From positions 1,550,001 to 1,614,000 of the forward strand of contig NZ_CP134771.1 in the NCBI RefSeq assembly GCF_031880315.1: a DNA stretch of 64,000 nt, in the 5' to 3' direction. Shown piece by piece: positions 30,523 to 40,000 of the stretch (positions within the stretch are counted from its first letter, which is position 1; the number at the start of each line of letters is the position of its first letter). The translations under genes were made by a program, and so were the position numbers. The notes below the pieces were generated by a model that did not search any database, was not told the DNA's origin, and was given only the letters and a program-made list of their open reading frames with translations. Source of the stretch: Pseudomonas baltica. Its GTDB lineage: Bacteria; Pseudomonadota; Gammaproteobacteria; Pseudomonadales; Pseudomonadaceae.

Positions 30523-30857
30523 GATGCCTCCCTCCAGCCCGGCACCCCCAACTCCCACGCCAGGCTACGCTTGATCGCTGCATCGGGGTCACGTTCGCCA
30601 CTTTCGATCATCGCCAGGTACGCCGGGCTGATGCCGACGGCGCGCGCCAGGGTATTGGCTTCAAGCCCCTTGGCTTCGCGCAGGGCGGCGAGTTCAGTGA
30701 AGGCAGGATGCCCAGCCTCGCTGGCCGCCGCACTATGCGCTGTCGGCTCCAGCGCAGGTGTAGCCTGACCTGCGGCTGCCAACAAAGCCTGATATTCAGC
30801 CCATGGCACCACGGCGTATTCCGGCTGGCCATCACGACTGATCACCTGAATCCCCAT
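30519..30857 (-). CDS. XRE-family helix-turn-helix regulator
   Basis: A 112-residue protein. The C-terminal half is an XRE helix-turn-helix (FTELAALREAKGLEANTLAR with AVGISPAYLAMIESGERDPD, about residues 53-95). The N-terminal segment (QVISRDGQPEYAVVPWAEYQALL) looks like the start of Phd/YefM-type antitoxins, where GxPxxVVxPxxxYxxLL is typical. It is coupled to the downstream hypothetical gene. Probably autoregulatory. I use ATG 30857; a second in-frame start one codon upstream is possible. Confidence 0.85.
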   Translation of the reverse strand: MGIQVISRDGQPEYAVVPWAEYQALLAAAGQATPALEPTAHSAAASEAGHPAFTELAALREAKGLEANTLARAVGISPAYLAMIESGERDPDAAIKRSLAWELGVPGWREAS

Positions 30858-31190
30858 CACATCCCCCTGTCCGCCCGAAACGAGTGCTCGGTAGGCATAT
30901 TCCTGAATGCGATTATCTTAACAGCGGAATCTCAGGGAGGGGATATTTGTCCTTGAATTGGCGGTAACCGGCGCCTGCAAGGCTGGTGGCAAGGCGCCAC
31001 CCATAAGATCGACGAGAAGGCCAGCCACCGGCGTGTCATGGTGCGGCCTGGAGTGCGGCTCGATCGGGCGGCCACTGGCCAGTACTCCCAGCCCATTCGC
31101 CGCCGAACGCGCTAGCCCCCCCCCACGCGTCTACGTGGCCCCTGTGCGGGAGCGCTGCGCGCGAAGGCGCCGGCTGGGACTTTCGCCAGA
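30858..31190. other. Intergenic region without a recognisable gene
   Basis: 333 bases between the XRE start and the YkvA-family stop. An AT-rich stretch near 30890-30950 could carry the XRE promoter. Near 31139-31175 a diverged REP-like unit (CCTGTGCGGGAGCGCTGCGCGCGAAGG) is seen. Open frames here lack similarity to anything I recognise. Confidence 0.5.
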
Positions 31191-31637
31191 TCAACCCTTG
31201 CGCGGATCCAGCTCCAGCGGCTCTTCGACATGCGGCACACGTTCGAGCACGCGCAGTTTTTCGGGCGACTGGCGGGCGCGCCAGGCGCGGAAATCTTCAA
31301 GCTCGTCCGCCACCACCTTCATCACCCAACTGAGCACGGCGATGTCATCGAGCATCCCCACGCCCACCAGCCAGTCCGGAATGGCGTCGAAGGGGCTGAC
31401 GAAATACAGCAGACCGGCCACTATCGACAGCATCGACTTGCCACTGATAGCGCGGTATTCCCCGCGCCAGTAAGCCAGGCACAGCGCCTGCAGCAGGCCG
31501 ACATCCTCGCGCAGTTTGCCGAGGTTATGGCCCTTGACCTTGCGCGTCACCGCGAAGACCAATGCCGGTAAACGACCGCGACTCAGCAGCCTTTCGGCCA
31601 GTGGCAGGAAACGGCTGAAACTCCAGGGTGCTTTCAT
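31191..31637 (-). CDS. YkvA family (DUF1232) membrane protein
   Basis: A 148-residue protein with the DUF1232 core LLYFVSPFDAIPDWLVGVGMLDDIAVLSWV (about residues 77-106), which forms one or two membrane-associated helices. The N-terminus is basic and amphipathic. Function of the family is unknown. Two inverted DnaA boxes lie just upstream of its start. Confidence 0.88.
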   Translation of the reverse strand: MKAPWSFSRFLPLAERLLSRGRLPALVFAVTRKVKGHNLGKLREDVGLLQALCLAYWRGEYRAISGKSMLSIVAGLLYFVSPFDAIPDWLVGVGMLDDIAVLSWVMKVVADELEDFRAWRARQSPEKLRVLERVPHVEEPLELDPRKG

Positions 31638-31664
31638 GAACCCTCCCGAAAAATATAGGGGAAA

Positions 31665-31691
31665 GGTTATCCACAGATATTGTGGATAACC
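31665..31691. promoter_or_regulatory. Inverted pair of consensus DnaA boxes
   Basis: GGTTATCCACA (31665-31675) and TGTGGATAACC (31681-31691) are a perfect 11-bp inverted repeat with a 5-base centre. Each contains TTATCCACA, the strict DnaA-box consensus. The pair lies 28 bases upstream of the YkvA-family start, within the 301-base gap before fklB; the rest of that gap is AT-rich and holds the fklB terminator. Confidence 0.6.
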
Positions 31692-31885
31692 TTGTGAACA
31701 GAGGCGAATTTAGGCCTGTAGGCCCCCGATATACAAGGGCCGAACACAAATCGCGCGTTTTTTACTCACATAAAAAACACAGATTTTCGTTGACTGGATA
31801 GCCACTTACGGGCTAGTCCATGAGGGCGTATAGCTGTGACTACAGCCATTTCCAGGGGTTCGAAAAAATCAGCGACGCGAACCGC

Positions 31886-31920
31886 AAAAACGCAAACGCC
31901 CCGTCGAGACGGGGCGTTTG
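31886..31920 (-). terminator. Terminator of the FKBP gene
   Basis: On the minus strand CAAACGCCCCGTC and GACGGGGCGTTTG form a perfect 13-bp inverted repeat, followed by GCGTTTTTGC. It lies 19 bases past the stop of the FKBP gene. Confidence 0.85.
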
Positions 31921-31938
31921 CAGTACAGCCAGGCAGAA

Positions 31939-32724
31939 TTACTTCTTGGCTGGCGCAGCCGGTGCGGCTGGAGCGTCTTCTGGCGTGTCTTCGTCTTCCG
32001 GAGACTGCTCAGGTGCGCCGGCATCAGCCTTGGACGGATCCTTGATAGCGATCAGTTCCAGGTCGAAGACCAGTACCGAGTTGGCAGGGATCGCCGGGCT
32101 CGGGCTCTGGGCACCGTAGGCCAGGTTGGCCGGGATGAACAGTTTGACCTTTTCGCCAACGTGCATCAGTTGCAGACCTTCGACCCAACCCGGGATCACG
32201 CCGCTGACCGGCAGGTCGATCGGGCTACCGCGCTCGATGGAGCTGTCGAAGACCTTGCCGTCGATCAGCTTGCCTTCGTAATGAACGGTGACCACGTCAG
32301 TCGGCTTGGGCTGAGCGCCGTCGGCTTTCTTGATGATCTGATACTGCAGGCCGGAAGCGGTGGTGACCACGCCATCCTTCTTGCCGTTTTCTTCGAGGAA
32401 CTTCTTGCCGGCGGATTCAGCTTCGGCGCTCATCTTGGTCATGCGCTCTTCAGCACGCTTCTGCAGATCAGCAAAAGCGGCGACCAATTCGTCGTCCTTG
32501 AGTTTCTGAGGCTTTTTGCCCACGGCATCTTCGATACCTTGAGCCACGGCCTTGGAATCCAGGTCGTCCATGCCTTCTTGCGCCAGGCTCTTGCCCATGT
32601 TCAGGCCGATACCATAAGAAGCTTTCTGCGCCGGTGTTTTCAGCTCGACACTGGCCTGCTGATCGCAGCCTGCGAGTACCAAACCAACCAGGGCGATCGC
32701 CGCTGCCAACCGATGCTGTTTCAT
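31939..32724 (-). CDS. fklB: FKBP-type peptidyl-prolyl isomerase lipoprotein
   Basis: A Mip/FkpA-like proline isomerase of 261 residues, membrane-anchored. The signal peptide ends in the lipobox LVLAGC (cysteine about residue 20). The N-terminal FKBP dimerisation domain (about 30-125, SYGIGLNMGKSLAQEG) leads through a long helix to the FKBP catalytic domain (about 130-230, VTVHYEGKLIDGKVFDSS, PGWVEGLQLM, IPANLAYG). A low-complexity acidic/Ala-Pro tail of about 30 residues follows. I start at ATG 32724, before the signal peptide. Monocistronic, with its own terminator. Confidence 0.93.
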   Translation of the reverse strand: MKQHRLAAAIALVGLVLAGCDQQASVELKTPAQKASYGIGLNMGKSLAQEGMDDLDSKAVAQGIEDAVGKKPQKLKDDELVAAFADLQKRAEERMTKMSAEAESAGKKFLEENGKKDGVVTTASGLQYQIIKKADGAQPKPTDVVTVHYEGKLIDGKVFDSSIERGSPIDLPVSGVIPGWVEGLQLMHVGEKVKLFIPANLAYGAQSPSPAIPANSVLVFDLELIAIKDPSKADAGAPEQSPEDEDTPEDAPAAPAAPAKK

Positions 32725-32888
32725 GCTATTTCCTTGTTCATGCGCCAATAGGGCATTCGAGTAAAGCCGCGAGCTTATCAGGCGGCCACGACCAATGGCT
32801 ACCGGCATGAGAGGCACTAAAGGAGGATAAGTTCAGGTATTACAAGGATTTCATCTTCACCGGACTCGGGACCGAGGTAAAACCACGC

Positions 32889-33824
32889 TTAGCGCGCTTC
32901 GCTCGCCTGGCGGTACTCGACGGCCACCTCGCGCACCACTTCGCAGAGCCATTGAGCCGGCAACGGCAAGGCCCGCGCGGCGTTGCTGCAGATGCCTACC
33001 GAGCCGCCCGGCTCGCTGACACCCAACTGCAACTCGTGCAACTCGCCTTGGCTGACGTCCAGGCGCACCGCATCCCGTGGCGCCACCCAGATCGCATCGC
33101 TGGTTTGCACGTAGCGGCGGCTGAGGGTCGGGGAAAGTGTTTCGACCCTTTGCGAAGACGGGCTGACGGCACATTGCACGAACAGGCTGTCGGCGTGTTT
33201 GCGAATGGTCGTCCCCGCCAGCGGCAGCACCAGCGGGTAGCGGCTGATCTGGCTGCGTTCCAGTGGTTGCACGGCCAACAGCGGGTGGCCGGTACGCACC
33301 ACCAGCGCCATGGCCTCGCTGTACAGGTGCTCGAAGATCAAGCCCTGGATCTGCGGGCTGTCGGTCATGCGGCCAATCACCAGGTCAAGGTCGCCCACAT
33401 GCAATTGCCCCAACAGATAAGCGCCGGGCCCAGTGGACACGCTGACTACCAAGGCATCGTGGCGCTGGTGCAGACGCTTGAGGACTTCGGGCATGAGCTG
33501 GCTTTCGACCGTCGACAGGATGCCGACGCGCACCTGTGGTGGCTCGTGCTCCTCACTGCGCAGGGTGCTGACACCGTCGCGCAGGGCCTGTACGCAGGGC
33601 GCCGCATAGCGCATGAAGCGGATGCCGGCAGGGGTCAGCTCGACGCCGGTCTTGTCCCGCTCGAACAGCCGGGTCTCGAGCAGCTCTTCAAGCTCCTTGA
33701 GTGTTTTCGAGATCGCCGGCTGACTGATCGCCACGGCATCGGCGGCCTTGGCAAAGCTGCCTTGGCGGGCGATTTCGAGAAAGCACAGCAGGTGGCGGAA
33801 TTTGATCCGGGTATCGAGGTTCAT
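32889..33824 (-). CDS. pcaQ: LysR-type regulator, PcaQ-like
   Basis: A 311-residue LysR protein. The N-terminal HTH (IKFRHLLCFLEIARQGSFAK, then AADAVAISQPAISKTLKELE) and the effector-domain start VRVGILSTVESQLMPEVLKRL resemble PcaQ, activator of protocatechuate genes. No pca structural gene is nearby; its neighbours are nirD and fklB, so the target is not evident. I start at MNLDTRIKFRH (33824) and not three codons earlier. Confidence 0.75.
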   Translation of the reverse strand: MNLDTRIKFRHLLCFLEIARQGSFAKAADAVAISQPAISKTLKELEELLETRLFERDKTGVELTPAGIRFMRYAAPCVQALRDGVSTLRSEEHEPPQVRVGILSTVESQLMPEVLKRLHQRHDALVVSVSTGPGAYLLGQLHVGDLDLVIGRMTDSPQIQGLIFEHLYSEAMALVVRTGHPLLAVQPLERSQISRYPLVLPLAGTTIRKHADSLFVQCAVSPSSQRVETLSPTLSRRYVQTSDAIWVAPRDAVRLDVSQGELHELQLGVSEPGGSVGICSNAARALPLPAQWLCEVVREVAVEYRQASEAR

Positions 33825-33881
33825 GCCGCGCATCGTAGCAGGACTGCGCGGTTTTACAGAACGTGAGGCGCGCTCTGACTC

Positions 33882-34229
33882 TCAATCGCTGATCTCGACC
33901 TCCTCACCATTCAACCTCACCGCCCAGGTCGCCAGCGCCTGGGACGGGTCCTCGACACACTGCCCCGTCACCAAACTGAAATGCTGCTTATAAAGCGGCG
34001 CCGCCACCACCAGTTCACCCTTGAGCAGCCCGACGATCCCGCGGCCGATGACGTTGGCACCCGACTGCGGGTCGCGGTTGGCCACCGCGAAGATCGGCGG
34101 GTTCTGCTCGGGCAGATAGAACAGCGCCACCTGCGCGCCGTCCACCCACGCCACCACTCCCGACTGCGCCACCAGATCACTCACAGCGCACACCCGCCGC
34201 CATGATTGCTGCAATTGCGCCTGGCCCAT
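33882..34229 (-). CDS. nirD: Nitrite reductase small subunit
   Basis: Rieske-like small subunit (115 residues) of assimilatory NADH-nitrite reductase. It has the NirD pattern (VALFYLPEQ, IFAVANRDPQSGANVIGRGIV and PLYKQHFSLVTGQCVED), and as in other NirD proteins the canonical Rieske CxH pairs are not conserved. The nirB stop and nirD start overlap as TGATG, so the subunits are coupled; the GTG just before the ATG is a less likely start. Confidence 0.94.
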   Translation of the reverse strand: MGQAQLQQSWRRVCAVSDLVAQSGVVAWVDGAQVALFYLPEQNPPIFAVANRDPQSGANVIGRGIVGLLKGELVVAAPLYKQHFSLVTGQCVEDPSQALATWAVRLNGEEVEISD

Positions 34230-36781
34230 CACAGCACCTCCTCGGTCACGGCAATCAACTGCACCGCCGGCGCCGGTCGGCGTTGCTCGCGTTCGGTGAT
34301 GAACTGAATATCCGGATCACTGCGTTTGTCGTTGACGAAGGTGCGGAAGCGCTTGAGTTTTTCCGGGTCCTTCAAGGCGTTGGCCCATTCGCATTCATAA
34401 CGATCCACCACCAGCTGCATCTGCCCTTCCAGCTCCGCGCCCAAGCCCAGGCTGTCCTCGATGATCACCTGCTTGAGAAAATCCAGCCCGCCCTCCAGGC
34501 TCTCGCGCCACACCGAGGTACGTTGCAGCTTGTCGGCCGTGCGGATGTAGAACATCAAAAAGCGATCGATGTAGCGGATCAACGTGGCATCGTCCAGATC
34601 GGTGGCGAACAGCTCGGCGTGCCGCGGGCGCATGCCGCCATTGCCGGCGATGTACAGGTTCCAGCCCTTCTCGGTCGCGATCACGCCCACATCCTTGCTC
34701 TGCGCCTCGGCGCATTCGCGGGTACAGCCCGACACCGCGAACTTAAGCTTGTGCGGCGAGCGCAGGCCCTTGTAGCGATCCTCGATCAGCAGCGCCATCT
34801 GCACGCTGTCCTGCACGCCGTAACGGCACCAGGTGCTGCCCACGCAGGACTTCACCGTGCGCGTCGACTTGCCGTAGGCATGCCCGGTCTCGAAGCCCGC
34901 GGCGATCAGTTCGCTCCAGATGTCCGGCAGTTCGTGCAGCTGCGCGCCGAACAGGTCGATGCGCTGCCCCCCGGTAATCTTGGTGTAGAGGTCGTATTTC
35001 TTTGCCACCGCGCCAATGGCGATGAGCTTGTCCGGGGTGATCTCGCCTCCAGGAATGCGCGGCACTACCGAGTAGGTGCCGTTTTTCTGCATGTTGGCCA
35101 TGAAGGTGTCGTTGGTGTCCTGCAGTGGTACCAGGGACGGGTCCATGATCGGCCGGTTCCAGCACGACGCCAGCACGTTGGCCACAGTGGGCTTGCAGAT
35201 ATCGCAGCCGACGTGACCCCGGCCGTGCTTGACGAGCATCTCGTCGAAACTGTGAATGCCCTCGACCCGGGCCAGCGCGTAAAGCTCTTGCCGGGTGTGG
35301 GCGAAGTGTTCACACAGGCTCTTGTCGACCGCCACGCCGCGGGCGATCAGTTCGTGTTCGAAGACTTGCTTGAGCAACGCCGCGCACCCGCCGCAGCCGG
35401 TGCAGGCCTTGGTCTGCGCCTTGAGTTGCCCCAGCTCGGCGCAGCCGTCGTCGATGGCCGTGCAGATCGCGCCCTTGGTGACGTTGTGGCAGGAGCAGAC
35501 AGTGGCCGTGTCCGGCAACGCGTCGGCGCCCAGGCTCGGCGCGCCGGAGGCCAGCGGCAGGATCAGGCACGCGGGATCGGCTGGCAGCTTGATAGCGTTC
35601 TGCACGTATTGCAGCAAGGTGTCGTAGTAGCTGTTGTCACCCACCAGCACGGCGCCAATGACTTTCTTGCCCTCGGCATCCACCACCAGGCGCCGGTAGC
35701 TGGCGTTGGCCTCGTCGATGAAACGATAGCTCCTGGCACCCGGCGTGGCGGCGTGGGCGTCGCCGATGGAGCCGACGTCGACCCCCAGCAGCTTGAGCTT
35801 GGTAGACATGTCGGCACCGGCGAAGGTCGCGTGCTGCTCCCCGGCCAGGGTGCTGGCGACATTGCGCGCCATGCTGTAGCCCGGCGCGACCAGGCCGAAG
35901 ACGCTGCCATTCCATGAAGCACATTCGCCGATGGCGAAGATCCGCGCATCGCTGCTGCGGCAGTGCGCGTCGATCACCACGCCACCGCGCGCCGCGATCT
36001 CCAGGCCACTGCTGCGGCCCAGCGCATCCTGAGGGCGAATGCCGGCCGAGAACACGATCAGGTCGGTCTCGAGAAACTCGCCGCCGTCGAAATTCATCCG
36101 ATAGCGATAGCCTTCACCCGCCACCACCGATTGCGTGGCGCGGGAGGTGTGCACACCGACGCCCAAGGCCTCGATCTGTGCACGCAAGGCGGCGCCGCCA
36201 TCGCTGTCGAGTTGCACCGGCATCAAGCGCGGCGCGAACTCCACCACATGGGCTTCCAGGCCCAGGGACTTCAAGGCGTTGGCGGCCTCCAGGCCCAGCA
36301 GGCCGCCACCCACCACCACGCCGCGACGGGCGTTGGCCGCCGCCGCACGAATGCTGTCGAGGTCATCCAGGGTGCGGTAGACCAGTCGCGCGTTGCCCTC
36401 GGATCCGCTGATCGGTGGCACGAACGGGTAGGAACCGGTCGCCAGCACCAGGCGATCGTAGCCATAACGACCGAGTGCGGTGACCACTTCGCGGCGTTCG
36501 CGATCGATCTCGAGCACCGCCTCGCTCAGATGCAGATGCACGCCATGGCGGCCATACAGATCGGCTTCGCCCAGCGCCAGTGCCTCGGCATCGGAACCAC
36601 TGAAATATTCGGACAGATGCACGCGGTCGTAAGCGCGCTGGCGCTCTTCGCCGAACACCCGTACGTCGAAGCGGCTCAGCGCCCCGCGCTCGATCAGTTG
36701 TTCGACGCAGTGGTGGCCGACCATGCCATTGCCGATGACGATCAGTCTTTCCCGCGGCTCGATGCTCAGTGGCGCATTCAT
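34229..36781 (-). CDS. nirB: Nitrite reductase large subunit
   Basis: NAD(P)H-dependent assimilatory nitrite reductase, nitrite to ammonium, 850 residues. Domains in order: FAD/NAD-binding reductase (1-about 400, RLIVIGNGMVGHHCVEQL), BFD-like [2Fe-2S] region (about 425-480, CSCHNVTKG and ACTGCGGC) and a further CDIC motif near 525. The siroheme/[4Fe-4S] part has cysteines in CVGSTWC (about 647) and GCTREC (about 689). I start at ATG 36781 (MNAPLSIEPRERL) with GAGGAG upstream. The leader contains an attenuator. Confidence 0.96.
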   Translation of the reverse strand: MNAPLSIEPRERLIVIGNGMVGHHCVEQLIERGALSRFDVRVFGEERQRAYDRVHLSEYFSGSDAEALALGEADLYGRHGVHLHLSEAVLEIDRERREVVTALGRYGYDRLVLATGSYPFVPPISGSEGNARLVYRTLDDLDSIRAAAANARRGVVVGGGLLGLEAANALKSLGLEAHVVEFAPRLMPVQLDSDGGAALRAQIEALGVGVHTSRATQSVVAGEGYRYRMNFDGGEFLETDLIVFSAGIRPQDALGRSSGLEIAARGGVVIDAHCRSSDARIFAIGECASWNGSVFGLVAPGYSMARNVASTLAGEQHATFAGADMSTKLKLLGVDVGSIGDAHAATPGARSYRFIDEANASYRRLVVDAEGKKVIGAVLVGDNSYYDTLLQYVQNAIKLPADPACLILPLASGAPSLGADALPDTATVCSCHNVTKGAICTAIDDGCAELGQLKAQTKACTGCGGCAALLKQVFEHELIARGVAVDKSLCEHFAHTRQELYALARVEGIHSFDEMLVKHGRGHVGCDICKPTVANVLASCWNRPIMDPSLVPLQDTNDTFMANMQKNGTYSVVPRIPGGEITPDKLIAIGAVAKKYDLYTKITGGQRIDLFGAQLHELPDIWSELIAAGFETGHAYGKSTRTVKSCVGSTWCRYGVQDSVQMALLIEDRYKGLRSPHKLKFAVSGCTRECAEAQSKDVGVIATEKGWNLYIAGNGGMRPRHAELFATDLDDATLIRYIDRFLMFYIRTADKLQRTSVWRESLEGGLDFLKQVIIEDSLGLGAELEGQMQLVVDRYECEWANALKDPEKLKRFRTFVNDKRSDPDIQFITEREQRRPAPAVQLIAVTEEVL

Positions 36782-36806
36782 GGCGACTCCTCGGTAAAAA
36801 AAAGGC

Positions 36807-36905
36807 AAAAAAAAAGCGCCTGGAGCCGTTAAGCTCCAGGCGCCTTTGCCTGGTATTCGATGGGGTTGTGCACTGGCCGAATGTGGTCGGCGAGTCAGTA
36901 CCAGG
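36807..36905 (-). promoter_or_regulatory. Attenuator in the nirB leader
   Basis: On the minus strand four complementary segments occur in order: CCTGGTA (36905-36899), TACCAGGC (36855-36848), GCCTGGAGC (36841-36833) and GCTCCAGGC (36826-36818), then nine T (36815-36807). Segments 3 and 4 form a perfect 11-bp terminator stem with a TTAACG hexaloop. Segment 2 can pair with 1 or, alternatively, with 3 (CCAGGC/GCCTGG), which would open the terminator. The nirB start is 25 bases beyond the T-run. This is the layout expected for nitrate-responsive antitermination of the NasT/NasR (ANTAR) type; that regulator is not in the window. Confidence 0.7.
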
Positions 36906-36978
36906 GTGAAAGCAGCATCTGTGCCAATCTGAAAATTTGCGCTGCCAGTGGAGGCCTCTTCCTCGGCAGCCCCAGTCC

Positions 36979-37035
36979 CACAGGCATCGCGCGCGCCGTG
37001 TGGGGGCGGGCTCTGCTCGCGGAGCTGTTCTGTGA
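36979..37035. repeat. REP-like elements in the nirB leader
   Basis: CCCACAGGCATCGCGCGCG and GTGTGGGGGCGGGCTCTGCTCGCGGAGCTG are two diverged facing REP units, between the nitrate reductase stop and the nirB attenuator. Confidence 0.5.
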
Positions 37036-37086
37036 CTTCACCCATCCTGCGCCACCGGAGTGCATCCCCCGGCGCAACGCCTCCTT

Positions 37087-40000
37087 TCAGTACACATCGC
37101 GCACATAACGCTTGGCGTTACTCAGACCCTGCACATACGCCTGCGCCTGCTCGCCGCTCATGCCACCGTGCTCGGCCACTACCTGCCTGAGCGCCGCATC
37201 GACGTCCCGGGCCATCGCACTCGCATCGCCACAGACGTAAAAGTGCCCGCCCTCCTCCAGCCACTGCCACAGCTGCGCGCCCTGCTCGAGCAGGCGTTGT
37301 TGCACATAGACCTTGGCCTGCTGATCGCGGGAAAACGCCGTGTCCAGACGCTGCAGATGCCCGTCGCGCTGCCACGCCTGCAGCTCGTCGCGATAATAGA
37401 AATCGCTGGCCTGGCGCTGCTCGCCGAACAGCAGCCAGTTCTTGCCCGGCGCGCCGGTGGCCTGGCGCTCCTGCAGGAAGGCGCGAAACGGCGCCACACC
37501 GGTGCCGGGGCCGACCATGATCATCGGCGCATGGGGATCGGCGGGCACACGAAAATGCGCCGAGCGTTGAGTGAAGATCGGCACCAACGTCTGCTGCGCG
37601 CGGTCAGCCAGAAAGCCCGAGCACACACCGCTGCGGGCGCGGTCGTTGCAGCGATAACGCACAGTCGAAACGGTCAGGTGCACCTCGTGGGGGGTGACCT
37701 TGGGGCTCGAACTGATGGAGTACAGGCGGGGCTGCAAGGGTTTGAGCAGGCCCAGCAGTTGCGTGGCATCGATATCCACCGGGAACTCGTGCAGCAGATC
37801 CACCAGTTGCCGGCCCCATAGCCAGTCCTTGAGCCGAGCCTTGTGCTCGGGCGCCAGCAGTTCGGTGAGCAGCGCGCTGTTGCTGTGTTCGGCCACGATG
37901 CGCAACCAGTCAGGGGTGATGCGGCAGATATCCAGATGCTTTTGCAGCGCCACGGCCAGCGCCATGTCGCCCTGATCCTTGAGGGTCACGGCCTGGCCGC
38001 TGTCCAGGCGCAGGGTACCGAGCAGGTCTTCGACCAGCGTCAGGCAGTTGCTCGGCCAGACGCCCAGGGCGTCGCCGGCCTGGTAATCGAAGCCGCTGTC
38101 GGTGAGGTCGAAGGCGATGTGGCGGGTTTCCTTTTGCGCGCCGGGGCTGTTGAGTCGGTGGTTGTGCAGCAGGCGGGCCTTGTAGGGGCGGTGCTTGCTG
38201 TACAGAGGCGCGGAAGGTTGTGGGGGCTGGGAGATTGTTCGGGGGCGAGCCCTCTCGTTAGAGGTTTGACGAGTCGGCTCGAACAACGGAGCGATCGCAC
38301 TGACCTCAAGAGCGACGCGAATCGAGGCCAGCCAGGCGCTGGCCGACTCCTCGTAATCGGGCTCGCATTCCACCCGCTCCAGCAAGCGCCGGGCGCCGAG
38401 GCCGTGCAGACGCTCATCGAGCTTGCGGCCAAAGCCGCAGAACTGATCGTAGCTGGAATCGCCCAGCGCCAGCACCGCATAACGCCACTGGGCGCAGTCG
38501 AGGGCCGCCTCGCCGTGCAGCGCCGTCCACAAACCCGCGCCGTTGTCCGGAGCATCACCGTCACCAAAGGTGCTGGCAATCAACAACAGGCTGGCCGCGC
38601 CTTTGAGGTCGCTCAATGCCACCTCGCCCATGGCACCGCTGCGCACCACATGCCCGGTGTCACGTAACTGGGTAACCACGCGCTCGGCCAGTGCTTCGGC
38701 GTTGCCGGTCTGCGACGCCCACAGCACCCACTGCGCGGCGGGCTCTTCTACCGGGCACGACCGTTGCGCAGCGGCCTGCCCAAGTGCCTGCGACTGTTGC
38801 GCGTCTGCGTGCTCAGCGACCCTCGGTAACGCCAAGGGGATGGCGGGGTGATCTTGCCATTCGCGGGTCGCGATCAGTGGCGAGCCGACACGCTGCAAGG
38901 CCACCGCGGCGTATTTGAATTCCGGCTGCAACGACAGCGGATCGACGGCATCGCTGGTGAGCGCGTTGATCGCCCACTGCTCGCCGAACACATCGTTCCA
39001 GTGGAACGGCGCAAAACAGCTGCCCTGCCGGACCCGATCGGTAATGCGCGCCGGTAGCACCGCGAGGCCACGGCGTGAACGGACCTCGACCTGGTCGCCC
39101 TCGCCGATCGCCAAGGCCTGGGCATCCTCGGGATGCACCTCGATAAAGGGCCCGGGGTTGAGCTTGTTAAGGGTGGCGATCTTGCCGGTCTTGGTGAGGG
39201 TGTGCCATTGGTGCTGCACCCGCCCGGTGTTGAGCACCAGCGGGTAGTCATCGTCTGGCAGCTCGGCGGGTGGCATGTGGGGGCGGGCGAAGAACTGCGC
39301 GCGGCCGTTGGCGGTGGCGAAGCGCAGAGCACGGGTTGTGCCTGGGATCATTGCACTATCTGACGGCCCCTTCGCGGGCAAGCCTTGCTCCCCCGGGTGT
39401 ACGGCGTCAGCACTGTTTGTACTGCGGGAGCAAAGCTTGCTCGCGAAGAGGCCGGCATGGCTGGCATCACCTTCAAGGTAACGAATCGGCGCTCGGGTGC
39501 TGCTACTGTCCGGCGCGCAGGGCCACTGCAGCGGCGCCTCGCGCAAGCGTGCATAGCTGGCACCGCGGAGGTCATAACCGGTGCCGGGATTCCAGGCGCC
39601 TTTGATCTCCTCGAACACCTGCTCGGCGCTGCTGTAGCTGAACCCTTCGACGTAGCCCATGGCACAGGCGATGCGGGCGATGATCTGCCAATCGGCCATG
39701 GCCTCGCCGGGCGCGTCGACTGCCTTGGGCATCAAGGTCAGGTTGCGCTCGGAGTTGATCATCACCCCTTCGGCTTCGGCCCACAGAGCGCCGGGCAGCA
39801 GCACATCGGCGTAACGGTTGGTCTCGGTGTCGAGGTAGGCATCCTGAGTGATCACCAGCTCGGCCGTGCGCAGGGCCTCGATGACCTGCTGGCGATTGGC
39901 GACGCTGGCCACCGGATTGGTGCAGATGATCCAGCAGGCTTTGATGCTGCCCGCCGCCATGGCGTCGAACATGGCCACGGTGCCGACCCCCGCCTCGCTG

